In this document: positions 7,753 to 16,808 of the stretch, piece by piece | How positions within the stretch are numbered: position 1 is the first letter of the stretch | How the letters are laid out: every line of letters begins with the position of its first letter | DNA from: Desulfovibrio litoralis DSM 11393 | GTDB lineage: Bacteria > Desulfobacterota > Desulfovibrionia > Desulfovibrionales > Desulfovibrionaceae | Direction: 5' to 3' | DNA length: 64,000 nt | NCBI RefSeq assembly: GCF_900143255.1 | Contig: NZ_FRDI01000002.1 | Span: forward strand, 296,851-360,850 | The notes under the pieces: generated by a model | Told to the model about the DNA's origin: nothing | Databases searched by the model: none | Seen by the model: the letters and a program-made list of their open reading frames with translations, nothing else | Made by a program: the position numbers and the translations under genes

Positions 7753-9147
7753 TTGACTAAAGTCATTACTCGTTTCGCACCAAGCCCCACGGGGCATTTA
7801 CATATTGGCGGAGCCAGAACCGCAATTTTTTCTTGGTTATTGGCAAAGCATTTTAACGGTGAATTTTTATTGCGTATAGAAGATACTGATTTTGAACGTT
7901 CCAAACAAGAATATACCGACTCTATTTTGGCATCAATGGCTTGGCTTGGTTTAACTTGGAGCGGAGAGACGATTTATCAAAGTAAACGCTTGGCGGTTTA
8001 TAACGAATATGTGGATAAGTTGTTAAGTGAAAATAAAGCCTATTGGTGCAAATGTACTCCGCAGGAGCTTGAAGCCAGAAGAGAAGAGGCAAAAGCCAAA
8101 GGTGAGGCGTTTCATTATGACGGTCGTTGTCGCTCTTTGAATCTTGAAAAAGGCGAAGGATACGCTGTTCGTTTGAAAATTCCTAGTTCCGGAATGGTTC
8201 GTTTTGATGATTTGGTTAAAGGGCAGATTGCGATTGATGTTAACGAGCTTGATGATATGGTAATTCGCCGTGCTGACGGAACGCCGACTTATAATTTGGC
8301 GGTGGTGGTTGATGATGCGACTATGGGCGTGAGCGTTGTTTTGAGGGGTGATGACCATGTTTCCAATACGCCAAAACAAATTTTGATTTATGAGGCTTTA
8401 GGGTTTAAACAGCCACAATTTGGACATGTTCCAATGATTTTGGGTGCTGATCGCCAAAAACTCTCAAAGCGTCATGGTGCCAAGGCGGTTATCGATTATA
8501 AAGAAGACGGTTTATTGCCCGAGGCTTTGGTTAATTATTTGGTTCGTTTAGGTTGGTCGCACGGAGATCAAGAGCTTTTTAATACTCAAGAATTAATAGA
8601 ACTGTTTACAACAGACCACTTAAATAATTCTGCCGCCGGTTTTGACCCTGAAAAATTGCTTTGGATTAACGCTCAACATTTACGCTCAAAAAGCCCCGAA
8701 GAATTATATCCTTTATTGGAAGAATTTTTAAATAAGCTTGGGTTGAATACTTTTGATAAAGAGCTTATACTAAGGTTAATTCCTCTGTATCAACCAAGGG
8801 TAAATACGCTTGTGGAGCTAGCGGAAGCCTTACGCCCGGCGTTATCTTCTCTTGATAAATTGGAGTATGAACCCAAAGCCGCGGCTCAGTTTTCCGATGA
8901 GGGAAAAATGCGCTTAAAAGCTTTATCTGATTTATTAACTCAGATTGATGACAAGGGTTTTGATGTCCCTGCGGTGGAAAATTGCATACATAAATATGTA
9001 GAAGATAATAGTCTTAAATTTAAACAAGTTGGACCTGTTTTAAGAGCGGCTTTAACCGGACAGAGCGGCGGACCGTCTTTGCCTGAGTTTATGAGTGCTA
9101 TCGGGAAAAACAACACTTTGTTAAGGATAAAAAAAGTATTACTTTAA
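7753..9147 (+). CDS. gltX: Glutamate--tRNA ligase
   Basis: Charges tRNA-Glu in the cytoplasm. The class I HIGH-type motif lies in RFAPSPTGHLHIGGART (about residues 6-22). The KMSKS-type motif is DRQKLSKRHGA, and a zinc-type loop WCKCTPQELE...YDGRC is present. The length fits bacterial GluRS. An ATG at 7741 opens the same frame, but its GGAG at 7743-7746 is placed exactly as a ribosome-binding site for TTG 7753 (6-nt spacing) and nothing precedes the ATG, so TTG 7753 is the likelier start. Confidence 0.95.
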   Translation: MTKVITRFAPSPTGHLHIGGARTAIFSWLLAKHFNGEFLLRIEDTDFERSKQEYTDSILASMAWLGLTWSGETIYQSKRLAVYNEYVDKLLSENKAYWCKCTPQELEARREEAKAKGEAFHYDGRCRSLNLEKGEGYAVRLKIPSSGMVRFDDLVKGQIAIDVNELDDMVIRRADGTPTYNLAVVVDDATMGVSVVLRGDDHVSNTPKQILIYEALGFKQPQFGHVPMILGADRQKLSKRHGAKAVIDYKEDGLLPEALVNYLVRLGWSHGDQELFNTQELIELFTTDHLNNSAAGFDPEKLLWINAQHLRSKSPEELYPLLEEFLNKLGLNTFDKELILRLIPLYQPRVNTLVELAEALRPALSSLDKLEYEPKAAAQFSDEGKMRLKALSDLLTQIDDKGFDVPAVENCIHKYVEDNSLKFKQVGPVLRAALTGQSGGPSLPEFMSAIGKNNTLLRIKKVLL

Positions 9148-9194
9148 AGTATCTTTTTGTATTTTATAATCATATTACTTTTGGGGTTTTAAAA

Positions 9195-10001
9195 ATGTCT
9201 GATGCAACCGGTGTTTTGATTATTGAAGACAGTCCTGTGCAGGCAAAAATAATTCGTAAACAAATAGAGGCTCTTACCCAATTTAATTGTGTCTGTGCTT
9301 ATTCTTTAAACGAGGCTGCAGATATTTTAAAGCGTCAGGGTAATAACTTTTTTATTGCGATTGTTGATTTAAACTTGCCTGATGCCCCTGATGGTGAGGC
9401 TGCTGATTTATGTTTGGCAAGCAATCTTACTACAATTGTTTTAACCGCTACTTTTAACGAACAATTGAGAGCCGGGTTTATTGATCGTCGGGTTGCCGAT
9501 TATTTCTTTAAAGGTAGCATTGATGACATGGAACCGCTAGTAAATAGCATAGAAAGAATTTATCGCAACGGCAAAGTCAAAGCCATGGTGGTAGATGATT
9601 CTAAAACTCAGCGTCATATTATTCGTCACCTGCTTGAAGTTCATCGCTTTACGGTTTTAGAAGCCGAAGACGGTATCGACGCATTGAAAAAACTTAAAGA
9701 AAATCCTGATATTACAATGATTATTACTGATTTCCAAATGCCAAAGATGGACGGACTTGAACTAGTTAGAGAAGTTCGGAGAAAATATCGCTCATATCAG
9801 TTATCAATTATTGGTGTATCTTCAGCAGGTTCAGGGTCTTTAACGGCACAGTTTTTAAAAAACGGAGCAAACGATTTTTTAACCAAGCCGTTTGAAGTAG
9901 AAGAATTTTATTGGCGGGTTAACCAAAACATAGAAACACTTGAAGTTATGTCGGCTTTGAAAGAATGTCGTAAAGTTATGAACGAAGCTCGTGATAGTTA
10001 G
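9195..10001 (+). CDS. Two-receiver response regulator (REC-REC)
   Basis: 268 residues made of two CheY-like receiver domains and nothing else recognisable. The first has acidic residues in IIEDSP and the probable phosphorylation site Asp58 (AIVDLNLPD). The second has MVVDDS, Asp179 in MIITDFQMPKMDG, and the conserved FLTKPF lysine. No DNA-binding or GGDEF output domain is present, so it probably acts by protein contact or as a phosphorelay intermediate for hybrid kinases such as those encoded later in the window. It starts 48 nt after gltX. Confidence 0.85.
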   Translation: MSDATGVLIIEDSPVQAKIIRKQIEALTQFNCVCAYSLNEAADILKRQGNNFFIAIVDLNLPDAPDGEAADLCLASNLTTIVLTATFNEQLRAGFIDRRVADYFFKGSIDDMEPLVNSIERIYRNGKVKAMVVDDSKTQRHIIRHLLEVHRFTVLEAEDGIDALKKLKENPDITMIITDFQMPKMDGLELVREVRRKYRSYQLSIIGVSSAGSGSLTAQFLKNGANDFLTKPFEVEEFYWRVNQNIETLEVMSALKECRKVMNEARDS

Positions 10002-10082
10002 AGTATAAGCAACATTTTTTCTTAGAAATATTTATGTTTTAACTATGCTTATTCAAATTTCAAACTCAAATTTTTATTTGGC

Positions 10083-10110
10083 TTGAATTGATTTGCAGGA
10101 TTGGAATAAT
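10083..10110 (+). promoter_or_regulatory. Candidate promoter for the structured RNA
   Basis: TTGAAT at 10083-10088 and AATAAT at 10105-10110 with a 16-nt spacer. A start near 10117 would make an RNA of about 100 nt ending at the T-run at 10213-10218. Confidence 0.4.
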
Positions 10111-10116
10111 TTTGTT

Positions 10117-10218
10117 AAAAACTCTAAAAAAAGGGAGTGGCTTTAAGGTTTCTTCCTTTACCCGTCCAGACTTTAGACCGCGGTGGTCATAAAGCCATTC
10201 CCATCGGGCGGGTTTTTT
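10117..10218 (+). ncRNA. Structured RNA or leader with pseudoknot/terminator potential
   Basis: GGGAGTGGCTTTA (10133-10145) pairs with TAAAGCCATTCCC (10190-10202), 13 bp with one G-U pair. Inside lie a small hairpin AAGG/CCTT (10145-10148 with 10155-10158) and GACC/GGTC (10176-10179 with 10185-10188). CCCGTCC (10161-10167), inside the big loop, can pair with GGGCGGG (10206-10212), which lies outside it and is followed by six T. The two long-range pairings therefore form either a pseudoknot or an antiterminator/terminator switch. It lacks the SRP RNA GGAAGGAAGC motif and tmRNA or RNase P signatures. The next gene starts 26 nt after the T-run, so cis control and a free small RNA are both possible. 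Confidence 0.55.
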
Positions 10219-10243
10219 ATTTATAAAGTTGATCGAGATCATA

Positions 10244-10459
10244 ATGGATAAGTTAGAAAAAGAAGTTATACAAGTTACTAAAGAGTTGGTTGTAAAATTT
10301 ATTGAAGCCGGAAGGGTTTCGCCGGCAAATTTTAACGAAGTTTTTCGCCAAACTTATAGTGTTGTCTCTGATACAATTTTACATTCAACGAAAGATAATA
10401 GCTTGAAAAATGATGCAAAAGTTAAAGCCGATAGCTCAAATGAGACACACACAAAATAG
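10244..10459 (+). CDS. Small hypothetical protein (71 aa), MucR N-terminus-like
   Basis: A 71-residue, charged, soluble protein. Residues about 5-45 (VTKELVVKFIEAGRVSPANF...VVSDTI) recall the N-terminal helix region of MucR/Ros regulators (EIVSAYVSNN.V...LP.LI..VH.AL), but the zinc finger is absent. This resemblance is from memory and weak. ATG 10244 is preceded by GAG at 6-7 nt; a TTG at 10229 is less likely. It lies just behind the structured RNA and ahead of menG/ubiE, so the RNA may control it. Confidence 0.6.
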   Translation: MDKLEKEVIQVTKELVVKFIEAGRVSPANFNEVFRQTYSVVSDTILHSTKDNSLKNDAKVKADSSNETHTK

Positions 10460-10515
10460 CTTGTTTGTATTATAATAAAGAGAGACTGTTTGAAAATAAG
10501 GAATAATATTCGGCT

Positions 10516-11376
10516 ATGAAGCAAACGTCTGAAATTTTATCAGCACCCAATCCCAAAAATATCGATAGTTTCCCTAATGTTACACCAGACCAAGAAGTAA
10601 ACGAGAAGCGAGATAAAAAAAATAGTGCGTCTCAAAATGTTTGTCCTGATCCTTTTGCTCAGGGAATAAACTCTATGTTTGGGCGTATTGCAAACTCGTA
10701 TGATTTTTTGAATCATGCCTTGAGTCTCGGAGTCGATTTGTATTGGCGCAAGGTATTGGTTAATGAACTCTTAAAAGATTTTGATTTAGATAAAAAAGAT
10801 ACTTTAAAAGTTTTAGATTTGGCAACCGGTACTTTTGATGTTGCCCTTTCGTTATATCGAAATACACTTAAATATCAATCACTTAAGTTAAATATTGCGG
10901 CGATTGACTTATGTACACCCATGCTGATTGCAGGCAAAAACAAACTGTTAAAAAATAAAGCCGAAAGTAAAATTTTTCCCCTTACCGCAAACGGAGTTTC
11001 TCTTCCTTTAGCTGATAATAGTATGGATTTGGCGTGTGTTTCGTTTGGAATTCGCAATATTTCACCTAGGGAAGCCTCGCTTGAAGAATTTTTTAGAGTC
11101 TTAAAGCCCGGTGGAAAACTTTGTATTTTAGAGTTTGGTTCAGCTAAAAAACCTATTTGGGGCGGATTTTATAATTTTTACTTAAATAAAATACTCCCAA
11201 AGGTCGGAGCTATTGTTTCAGGTGATAAAACCGCCTATCAATATCTGGCGGAAAGTATCAAAGCTTTTCCTTTGGCTGATGAACTAAAAAGCGAAATTAG
11301 TAAGGCGAACTTTAAACAAGTAAAATATCGTTCTTTAAATGCCGGTATTGTTTACCTGCATTCTGCTTATAAATAA
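10516..11376 (+). CDS. ubiE: Demethylmenaquinone methyltransferase (UbiE/MenG family)
   Basis: Performs the C-methylation that completes menaquinone (and ubiquinone where made). Family motifs are MFGRIANSYDFLNHALSLGVD, the SAM site VLDLATGTFDVAL, CVSFGIRNI and FRVLKPGGKLCILEFG. About 50 N-terminal residues (low complexity, charged) precede the conserved core and are absent from most homologues. In this window the downstream mqnB marks the futalosine route, so the product is best read as MenG acting on demethylmenaquinone at the inner membrane. It begins a tightly spaced run with DUF2065, mqnB and a polyprenyl synthase. Confidence 0.93.
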   Translation: MKQTSEILSAPNPKNIDSFPNVTPDQEVNEKRDKKNSASQNVCPDPFAQGINSMFGRIANSYDFLNHALSLGVDLYWRKVLVNELLKDFDLDKKDTLKVLDLATGTFDVALSLYRNTLKYQSLKLNIAAIDLCTPMLIAGKNKLLKNKAESKIFPLTANGVSLPLADNSMDLACVSFGIRNISPREASLEEFFRVLKPGGKLCILEFGSAKKPIWGGFYNFYLNKILPKVGAIVSGDKTAYQYLAESIKAFPLADELKSEISKANFKQVKYRSLNAGIVYLHSAYK

Positions 11377-11399
11377 TTTAAAAACAAAGCGTAAGAAAT

Positions 11400-11597
11400 A
11401 TGGAATTAAATTGGCAGTTATTAATTACCGCATTGGGTTTAGCACTGGTTTTTGAGGGTGCTTCTTATGTTTTAATGGCAAAAAAAATGCGTAATTTATT
11501 GATAACTTTATCTTTGGCGAGTCCTGATGCTTTGCGTTTTGGCGGATTGCTTTGTATGGCGTTTGGAGTTCTTTTGGTTTGGTTGGTTCGAGGATAG
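11400..11597 (+). CDS. Small membrane protein, DUF2065 (YjeT-like)
   Basis: 65 residues with two hydrophobic helices (about 7-27 and 45-63) and the DUF2065 pattern: FEGASYVLMAKKMRNLL, then SPDALRFGGLLCMAFGVLLVWL. An inner-membrane location is expected. Its function is not known in any organism I can name. It sits 23 nt after ubiE and about 30 nt before mqnB, so it is part of the menaquinone transcript, though that does not prove a role there. Confidence 0.85.
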   Translation: MELNWQLLITALGLALVFEGASYVLMAKKMRNLLITLSLASPDALRFGGLLCMAFGVLLVWLVRG

Positions 11598-11627
11598 TCT
11601 TTGACCTTTAGAATGCTGTAGTTGCTT

Positions 11628-12479
11628 ATGACACACTCTTTTTCAGAACATTTTTCGTCTTTGAATCTTGACGCTCAACATTTTTTGATTGTTGTGGCGA
11701 CTAATTTAGAACTTGAGGCGGTTTTTAGAGAAAGTAAATTTCAAGATCAAGCTCCGGTTCACCTGATTGATGGTGGATTTAAAACAATTTTATATAAAAG
11801 CAATACCTATACCTTTTTAGTTTGTGGAGTTGGACCTTTAAACGCAAGTTTTTATTTGGGAAAATTTTTAGGGCAATTTACAAACGCCTTTAAAGACAGC
11901 AAAATAAATTTTAATTTAATTATAAATTTTGGAATAGCCGGAAGCTATGATTTAACGCTATTACCTTTAGGTTCTGTTATTTTAGCAAACTCTGAGCTGT
12001 TTCCTGAATATGGTTTGCGTTTAGATAAGTTAGCAGATCCAAAGGCTTTGGGCTTTCCGCTTTTTCGAGAAGTTCCCTTGCAATCAGCTTGTAACCCTGA
12101 TCTTGCTTTAACCGAACAAATTGTTTGGAATAAACTCAATTTTTTAAGCGAAAAAGATTTGCAAGACTTGGCTTTAAAGGTTAATCTTTCTTGCTTGAGC
12201 TTGATAAAAAAAGGGCTTGGAATAAGTGTTGCCGGCGTATCAGGCTCTTTTGAAAGAGCGGAAGAGTTAAAAAAAGAATACGCTCAAACAAAAGATGAAC
12301 TTCTTTTTGAAAATATGGAAGGTTTTTCTTTGGGTTTAGCTTCACTTCAGCAAAAAATTCCTTTTTTGGAATTAAGAACAATTTCTAATTTAGTGGGTTC
12401 AAGAAAAAAAGACGATTGGAATATTGCTTTAGCTTTACAAACACTTAGCTCTGTGGCAAAAAAAATTTTATGGTACTGA
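11628..12479 (+). CDS. mqnB: Futalosine hydrolase
   Basis: Hydrolyses futalosine to hypoxanthine and dehypoxanthine futalosine in the alternative menaquinone pathway. It is a nucleoside-phosphorylase-fold protein. VCGVGPLNASFYLG and NFGIAGSYDLTLLPLGSVIL contribute the base/ribose pocket. The C-terminal ENMEGFSLGLAS...IPFLELRTISNLVGSRKKDDWNI is highly characteristic of MqnB (compare the SN.VG.R and W motifs). ATG 11628 is preferred over TTG 11622; neither has a strong ribosome-binding site. Neighbours ubiE and the polyprenyl synthase support the pathway assignment. Confidence 0.9.
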   Translation: MTHSFSEHFSSLNLDAQHFLIVVATNLELEAVFRESKFQDQAPVHLIDGGFKTILYKSNTYTFLVCGVGPLNASFYLGKFLGQFTNAFKDSKINFNLIINFGIAGSYDLTLLPLGSVILANSELFPEYGLRLDKLADPKALGFPLFREVPLQSACNPDLALTEQIVWNKLNFLSEKDLQDLALKVNLSCLSLIKKGLGISVAGVSGSFERAEELKKEYAQTKDELLFENMEGFSLGLASLQQKIPFLELRTISNLVGSRKKDDWNIALALQTLSSVAKKILWY

Positions 12480-12532
12480 GTTTATGTTTAGTTTTATAAA
12501 AAAATAACTTTTGAATTAACTTAGGAATTTGC

Positions 12533-13537
12533 ATGTCTTTAAGTTTAATGGCTTATATAGATCAAGGGCGTTTAGAGCTTGAACCGGTTTTAGAACAAGA
12601 AATTTTTAATTTTTCTCCGTTAATTCAACCTGTTTTAAAACATATTCTTTTAACCGGCGGTAAAAGAGTACGCTTTTTATTAGTAAAATCAGTATATACC
12701 TTGTGTTCTCCCAATAAAGAACCAAATGAAACAGAAAAACAAAAATATTTAAAACTTGGTTTGGCTCTTGAGCTTTTACACGCAGCCAGTCTTTTGCATG
12801 ATGATGTAGTAGATAATGCTGATTCTCGTCGGGGTCAGGAAAGCACACATAAAAAATTTGGTTTGGGCTTAACTGTGTTAGCAGGCGACCTTTTGCTTGC
12901 CCGTTCTGTCCAACTTGTTGCCGACTTGCAAGTTCCCGTTTTATCAAAAATATTTTCTCAAGCCATTATAGAAACCGCACAAGGCGAGATCAGCGAACTT
13001 AATTTTTTAAAAAATATAGAATTGAGCGAAGCGGAATATTATAAAATTATTGAAGGTAAAACCGCTTGGCTTTTGCGTGCCTCCTGTGAACTTTCTGCTT
13101 TGTTGGCGTGTGCGGAAGAAAAAACCGTAACTGCTTTAACGGAATATGGACTCAATTTAGGGCTTGGCTTTCAAGTTGTCGATGATGCCTTAGATTTTTC
13201 GCCCTCTTCAAAAGATACGGGTAAACCGGTTGGTGGAGATTTAAGAGAATGTAAGTTAACTCCGCCAATACGCATGTATTATCAAAGTTTAAATGTTCAA
13301 GCGGCGGAAAAATTTGCAGAAAAATTTCAAGGCAGTGGGTTTAGCGAAGATGAAATTAAAGATATTACAAAAGAAATCGCTAAACTGGGCTTGGAAGAAA
13401 AAACCAGAGCTATCGCTGAAGGTTTTTTAAAAAAAGCCGGTGCTTCGCTTAAACCTTTAAGTTTGGAACAACAAAGTAAAGATGCATATAAAGTGCTTTA
13501 CGCCTTACTTGAATATATTCGTAATCGTAAGGGCTAG
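12533..13537 (+). CDS. Polyprenyl diphosphate synthase (all-trans, menaquinone side chain type)
   Basis: Extends allylic diphosphates with IPP. The first aspartate-rich motif is LLHDDVVDNADSRRG (about residues 87-101), preceded by LTGGKRVRFLLV. The second is FQVVDDALDF, followed by KDTGKPVGGDLRECKLTPP. Both are intact. The small-residue pattern before the first Asp motif fits a long-chain (hepta/octaprenyl) synthase rather than IspA, and its position after ubiE and mqnB suggests the menaquinone tail. Chain length cannot be set from sequence by eye. Confidence 0.9.
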   Translation: MSLSLMAYIDQGRLELEPVLEQEIFNFSPLIQPVLKHILLTGGKRVRFLLVKSVYTLCSPNKEPNETEKQKYLKLGLALELLHAASLLHDDVVDNADSRRGQESTHKKFGLGLTVLAGDLLLARSVQLVADLQVPVLSKIFSQAIIETAQGEISELNFLKNIELSEAEYYKIIEGKTAWLLRASCELSALLACAEEKTVTALTEYGLNLGLGFQVVDDALDFSPSSKDTGKPVGGDLRECKLTPPIRMYYQSLNVQAAEKFAEKFQGSGFSEDEIKDITKEIAKLGLEEKTRAIAEGFLKKAGASLKPLSLEQQSKDAYKVLYALLEYIRNRKG

Positions 13538-13617
13538 CTTTTACAAAATAATTTTTTTGATAAAAACAATCTTAAATATACTTGCAGGTAATAAAACCTT
13601 GACCCAAGGCATGATGA

Positions 13618-15996
13618 ATGAATGATAATTTAACTCCAAAACCTTTAAAAATAAATACCGTAGTAGAATTTTTACAAGATAATATTCCGCAACAGGCTTG
13701 GGTTTTGGAAATAGAAGAAAATAAAGTACGTTTATTGGCTTTAAACTCACGAGAAATCAATATGCCTTTGGGGCGTGTGTTACCTTGGGGAAGAGTTGAA
13801 TATTCCGCACAAAAAAGTAAAGAAGATATTTTTGCTTTGTTGCGTTTGCACCAAAAACGCAGACAGTCTTTAACTCAAGGTATTAATCCGCTTTTGCTTT
13901 GGGAATTAAGCCATGCCGAAGAAAAAATTGCGTCTGCCGAATGGTTTGCCGAACTTGCCTTTGACAAAATAGCTGAAAACTGGCTGGCAGATGGAGTTGC
14001 CGCCGTTGGACAAGTTTTGTTGCAGTGTAAAACTCATTTTAAATTTAACCCGCCTGTGTTTGAATTGTATTCTAATGAACAGGTGGAAGCACGTCTTGCT
14101 AAAGAAAATACGGAAAAGTTGCAAGCAAGCTTAGTTGAAAGAGGGCAAAACTTTTTTAAAGCGTTGTGGGAAGTACATTTAAGAAATCGCTCGTTATCTG
14201 ATGTTTTAAAACAGTTTACTCTTGAACCTGAAATTGTGAAAGTTTTGTTTGAACTGCTGCAGGAAGCCGTTGCTTCTCCGCTTAAAAAAGAACAAAACGA
14301 GCTATGGCGTAAACTTACAAAAAGTTTGGGAGACGGACAACACTTACCCTTGCAGTTGGCTCAAGCATGGGGTTTATTGCCGAGTCATTATAATTTTTGG
14401 TTTGACCGTGCCGGATATGACCCCAACTTTGAGTGGAACAAAAATTTTTCTGCGGAACTTGAACAAGTTAAAGAAAAAATTGATTTTTTTTCAAAACAAG
14501 AGGCATTATTTTCGGCTGAACAGATTGCGTGCTTGCAAGAGGACAATACACAAAGCGAAAACTCTCCTTGGTCAAAACTTGTCAGTATAGATAGCCAAAG
14601 TACTTTGGATATTGATGATGCTTTTTATCTTGAAGAAAATGAAGTTGGGTTTAAAATTTATTTTGCCTTGGCGTGTCCGGCTTTGTTTTTTGATGTCGCA
14701 ACACAGATTGAAAATTTTCATGGCAATCAGCTCTCTTTAATTAACCAAATCTTTTTTAGAGCGAGTAGTGTTTATTTGCCGGAAGGCAGTTTCCATATGT
14801 TGCCGATTGAGTTGGCAACAGACCTCTTAAGTTTAGTAGCGGAGCAAAAACGTCCGGCTTTATTGGTTGAACTTTGTCTAAATAACAATTGTGAAGTTTT
14901 ATCTTGTAAACCAACGTTTGGACTAATTAAAGTTGCGGCTCGTCTGAGTTTTGAAGAAGTAGAGACTGTTTTAAATCAAGCGACTAAAGAGCAAGGCAGT
15001 ATGCCTGAAAGCAAACTTGTTGACAAAACGTTGTTAAATAGATTTGAAATGTTGCACCGAGTGAATAATTTGGCAAGCAAGCTGAATGCAAAACGTATTT
15101 TCAATGGTGCTGTTATTATTCAAAAACCCGAAACTGAAATAAAAATCACAACAGAAGACGGAGAAGCGGTAACGAATTTTTATTTTAATAGTCTTCGAGT
15201 AGAAGAGCTTGAAGCGTTAAAATCAAGTAAGACGTGGGCTGCTTTGGATAAAGTTAAGGTGAGTGTTGGGCTTGCGGTTGAAAATCCTTTAGCCTTTGAT
15301 CTGGTTGGCGAATTAATGATTTTAGTCAACAGTGCATTGGCAAAATGGGCAAAAGAAAATGAATTGCCTTTGTTTTATCGTACCCAAGATGTACAAGTTC
15401 CTGATGAATATGCCGGAGTTTGGAAAGAACCGGCTGATATTGCTCGTATTGTTAAAGGTTTAAGCGGGGCTCAACTTGAACTTAGTCCCAAAAGGCATAT
15501 TGGAATTGGAACAGAGGCTTATGCCACTTTTAGTTCACCGCTTAGGCGTTATGTTGATTTAATTAATGAATATCAACTGATAGCTAAGTTGTGTTCTCTT
15601 GACCCTGCTTTATCCGAACATTTATCAAGTTTAAATCTTAAACCTAAACTGTTAAGCTTGGAAGAATTAAAGAAAATATCTAGCAGTTTGGTTAGTCATA
15701 CAGATGCCACTATGCAGTTACAACGATTTAGGACTCGCTATTTAAAATTGCTTGCGTTAAAACAGGCAAATGAAGTAAACAACGAAGATTGTTGGCAGCC
15801 GGCTACTATTACGGATATAAGAGATTATTTTGTTTTTGTGTCTTTAGATACGGCTCAGATTATTGTTAGAGGAAAACGCAGTAGCTTTGACTCGCAAATA
15901 GTGCTTGGGCAAAATGTTTTAGTTCGCCTTACACGTATCAATCCTTTAGCTAATGAAATCAATATAGCTGAAGTACGTTTGATAAACTTTAACTAG
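13618..15996 (+). CDS. RNB-domain 3'-5' exoribonuclease (RNase II/VacB family)
   Basis: 792 residues. An unfamiliar N-terminal 310 residues is followed by a full RNB domain. The four catalytic aspartates of RNase II are present with correct spacing: Asp325, Asp331, Asp333 and Asp334 in IDSQSTLDIDDAF. The conserved arginine motif SSPLRRYVDLINEY is also present, and a beta-rich S1-like end follows. Expected to be a hydrolytic, processive RNA exonuclease. It differs from the RNase R at 56 kb in lacking the cold-shock OB domains and basic tail. AAGG lies 8 nt before ATG 13618. It follows the menaquinone genes and precedes plsY. Confidence 0.85.
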   Translation: MNDNLTPKPLKINTVVEFLQDNIPQQAWVLEIEENKVRLLALNSREINMPLGRVLPWGRVEYSAQKSKEDIFALLRLHQKRRQSLTQGINPLLLWELSHAEEKIASAEWFAELAFDKIAENWLADGVAAVGQVLLQCKTHFKFNPPVFELYSNEQVEARLAKENTEKLQASLVERGQNFFKALWEVHLRNRSLSDVLKQFTLEPEIVKVLFELLQEAVASPLKKEQNELWRKLTKSLGDGQHLPLQLAQAWGLLPSHYNFWFDRAGYDPNFEWNKNFSAELEQVKEKIDFFSKQEALFSAEQIACLQEDNTQSENSPWSKLVSIDSQSTLDIDDAFYLEENEVGFKIYFALACPALFFDVATQIENFHGNQLSLINQIFFRASSVYLPEGSFHMLPIELATDLLSLVAEQKRPALLVELCLNNNCEVLSCKPTFGLIKVAARLSFEEVETVLNQATKEQGSMPESKLVDKTLLNRFEMLHRVNNLASKLNAKRIFNGAVIIQKPETEIKITTEDGEAVTNFYFNSLRVEELEALKSSKTWAALDKVKVSVGLAVENPLAFDLVGELMILVNSALAKWAKENELPLFYRTQDVQVPDEYAGVWKEPADIARIVKGLSGAQLELSPKRHIGIGTEAYATFSSPLRRYVDLINEYQLIAKLCSLDPALSEHLSSLNLKPKLLSLEELKKISSSLVSHTDATMQLQRFRTRYLKLLALKQANEVNNEDCWQPATITDIRDYFVFVSLDTAQIIVRGKRSSFDSQIVLGQNVLVRLTRINPLANEINIAEVRLINFN

Positions 15997-16026
15997 CTTT
16001 AGATGAATTTTGTTTGAGGAGAAAAG

Positions 16027-16701
16027 ATGTCGTCATTGGAGTTGTTCTTGGAGAGGAGTGGATTACTCTGGATTATTGGGGCATATCTTTTAGGTTCTAT
16101 TCCTTTTGGTTTGATTATCGCTAAAGTATTTTGTGGAATTGACCCACGCACAGACGGCAGTCGTAATGTCGGCTCTACTAACGTTGCCCGCTTATGTGGT
16201 AAAAAATATGGTTTTTTAACTTTATTTTGTGATGCTTTAAAAGGTGCTTTACCTGTTTGGTTCTCTCAAGGTGTTTATATTTCATATGGATTTAATCGCA
16301 TGGCAGAGACGTTTAATATGTCTTCCGATGCTGTGCTTGGAAGTTTGGTTGCGTTAGCTTGTATTGTTGGGCATTCTCGTTCGATATTTTTAAAATTTAA
16401 AGGTGGTAAGGCTGTTGCCACAACCGTTGGAGTCTTTATTCCTTTGGCGTTTTGGCAGTTACTTTTTGCCGGACTTGTCTGTATTTTGGTTATTTTAAAA
16501 ACTCGTTTTGTTTCGCTTGGCTCTTTGGTTTTGGTTACTTTGCTACCTATTGCCTTAGCTGTTTCAGGCAAATACGACCTTTTGCCTTTGGCGTTAATTA
16601 TTAGTGCCATTGTTTTTATCAAGCATAAAGACAATATTCAGCGTTTATTAAATGGCGATGAAAAACCTTGGATTAAAACGAAAAAAGATGAAGACAATTA
16701 A
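16027..16701 (+). CDS. plsY: Glycerol-3-phosphate acyltransferase PlsY
   Basis: Transfers an acyl group from acyl-phosphate to glycerol-3-phosphate, the first step of phospholipid synthesis, at the inner membrane. Motifs are [25 protein letters not shown] (phosphate binding) and [22 protein letters not shown]. Five to six hydrophobic segments and a length of 224 residues are typical. GAGGAG precedes the start. It is about 30 nt after the RNB nuclease gene and likely in the same transcript. Confidence 0.96.
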   Translation: MSSLELFLERSGLLWIIGAYLLGSIPFGLIIAKVFCGIDPRTDGSRNVGSTNVARLCGKKYGFLTLFCDALKGALPVWFSQGVYISYGFNRMAETFNMSSDAVLGSLVALACIVGHSRSIFLKFKGGKAVATTVGVFIPLAFWQLLFAGLVCILVILKTRFVSLGSLVLVTLLPIALAVSGKYDLLPLALIISAIVFIKHKDNIQRLLNGDEKPWIKTKKDEDN

Positions 16702-16808
16702 AGTTAAAGCTTGTCTTTACAAAATATATCTAACTTTATATGATTATGTTGTTGGCTAAAATAAAAAAATAAATGAAATCTTAATTTTTAAGGGGTTGAA
16801 ATATAAAG

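Noticed and set aside
10117-10218. SRP RNA, tmRNA or 6S RNA
   Set aside because: The conserved SRP tetraloop/GGAAGGAAGC region, the tmRNA tRNA-like end and the long 6S rod with central bubble are not present.
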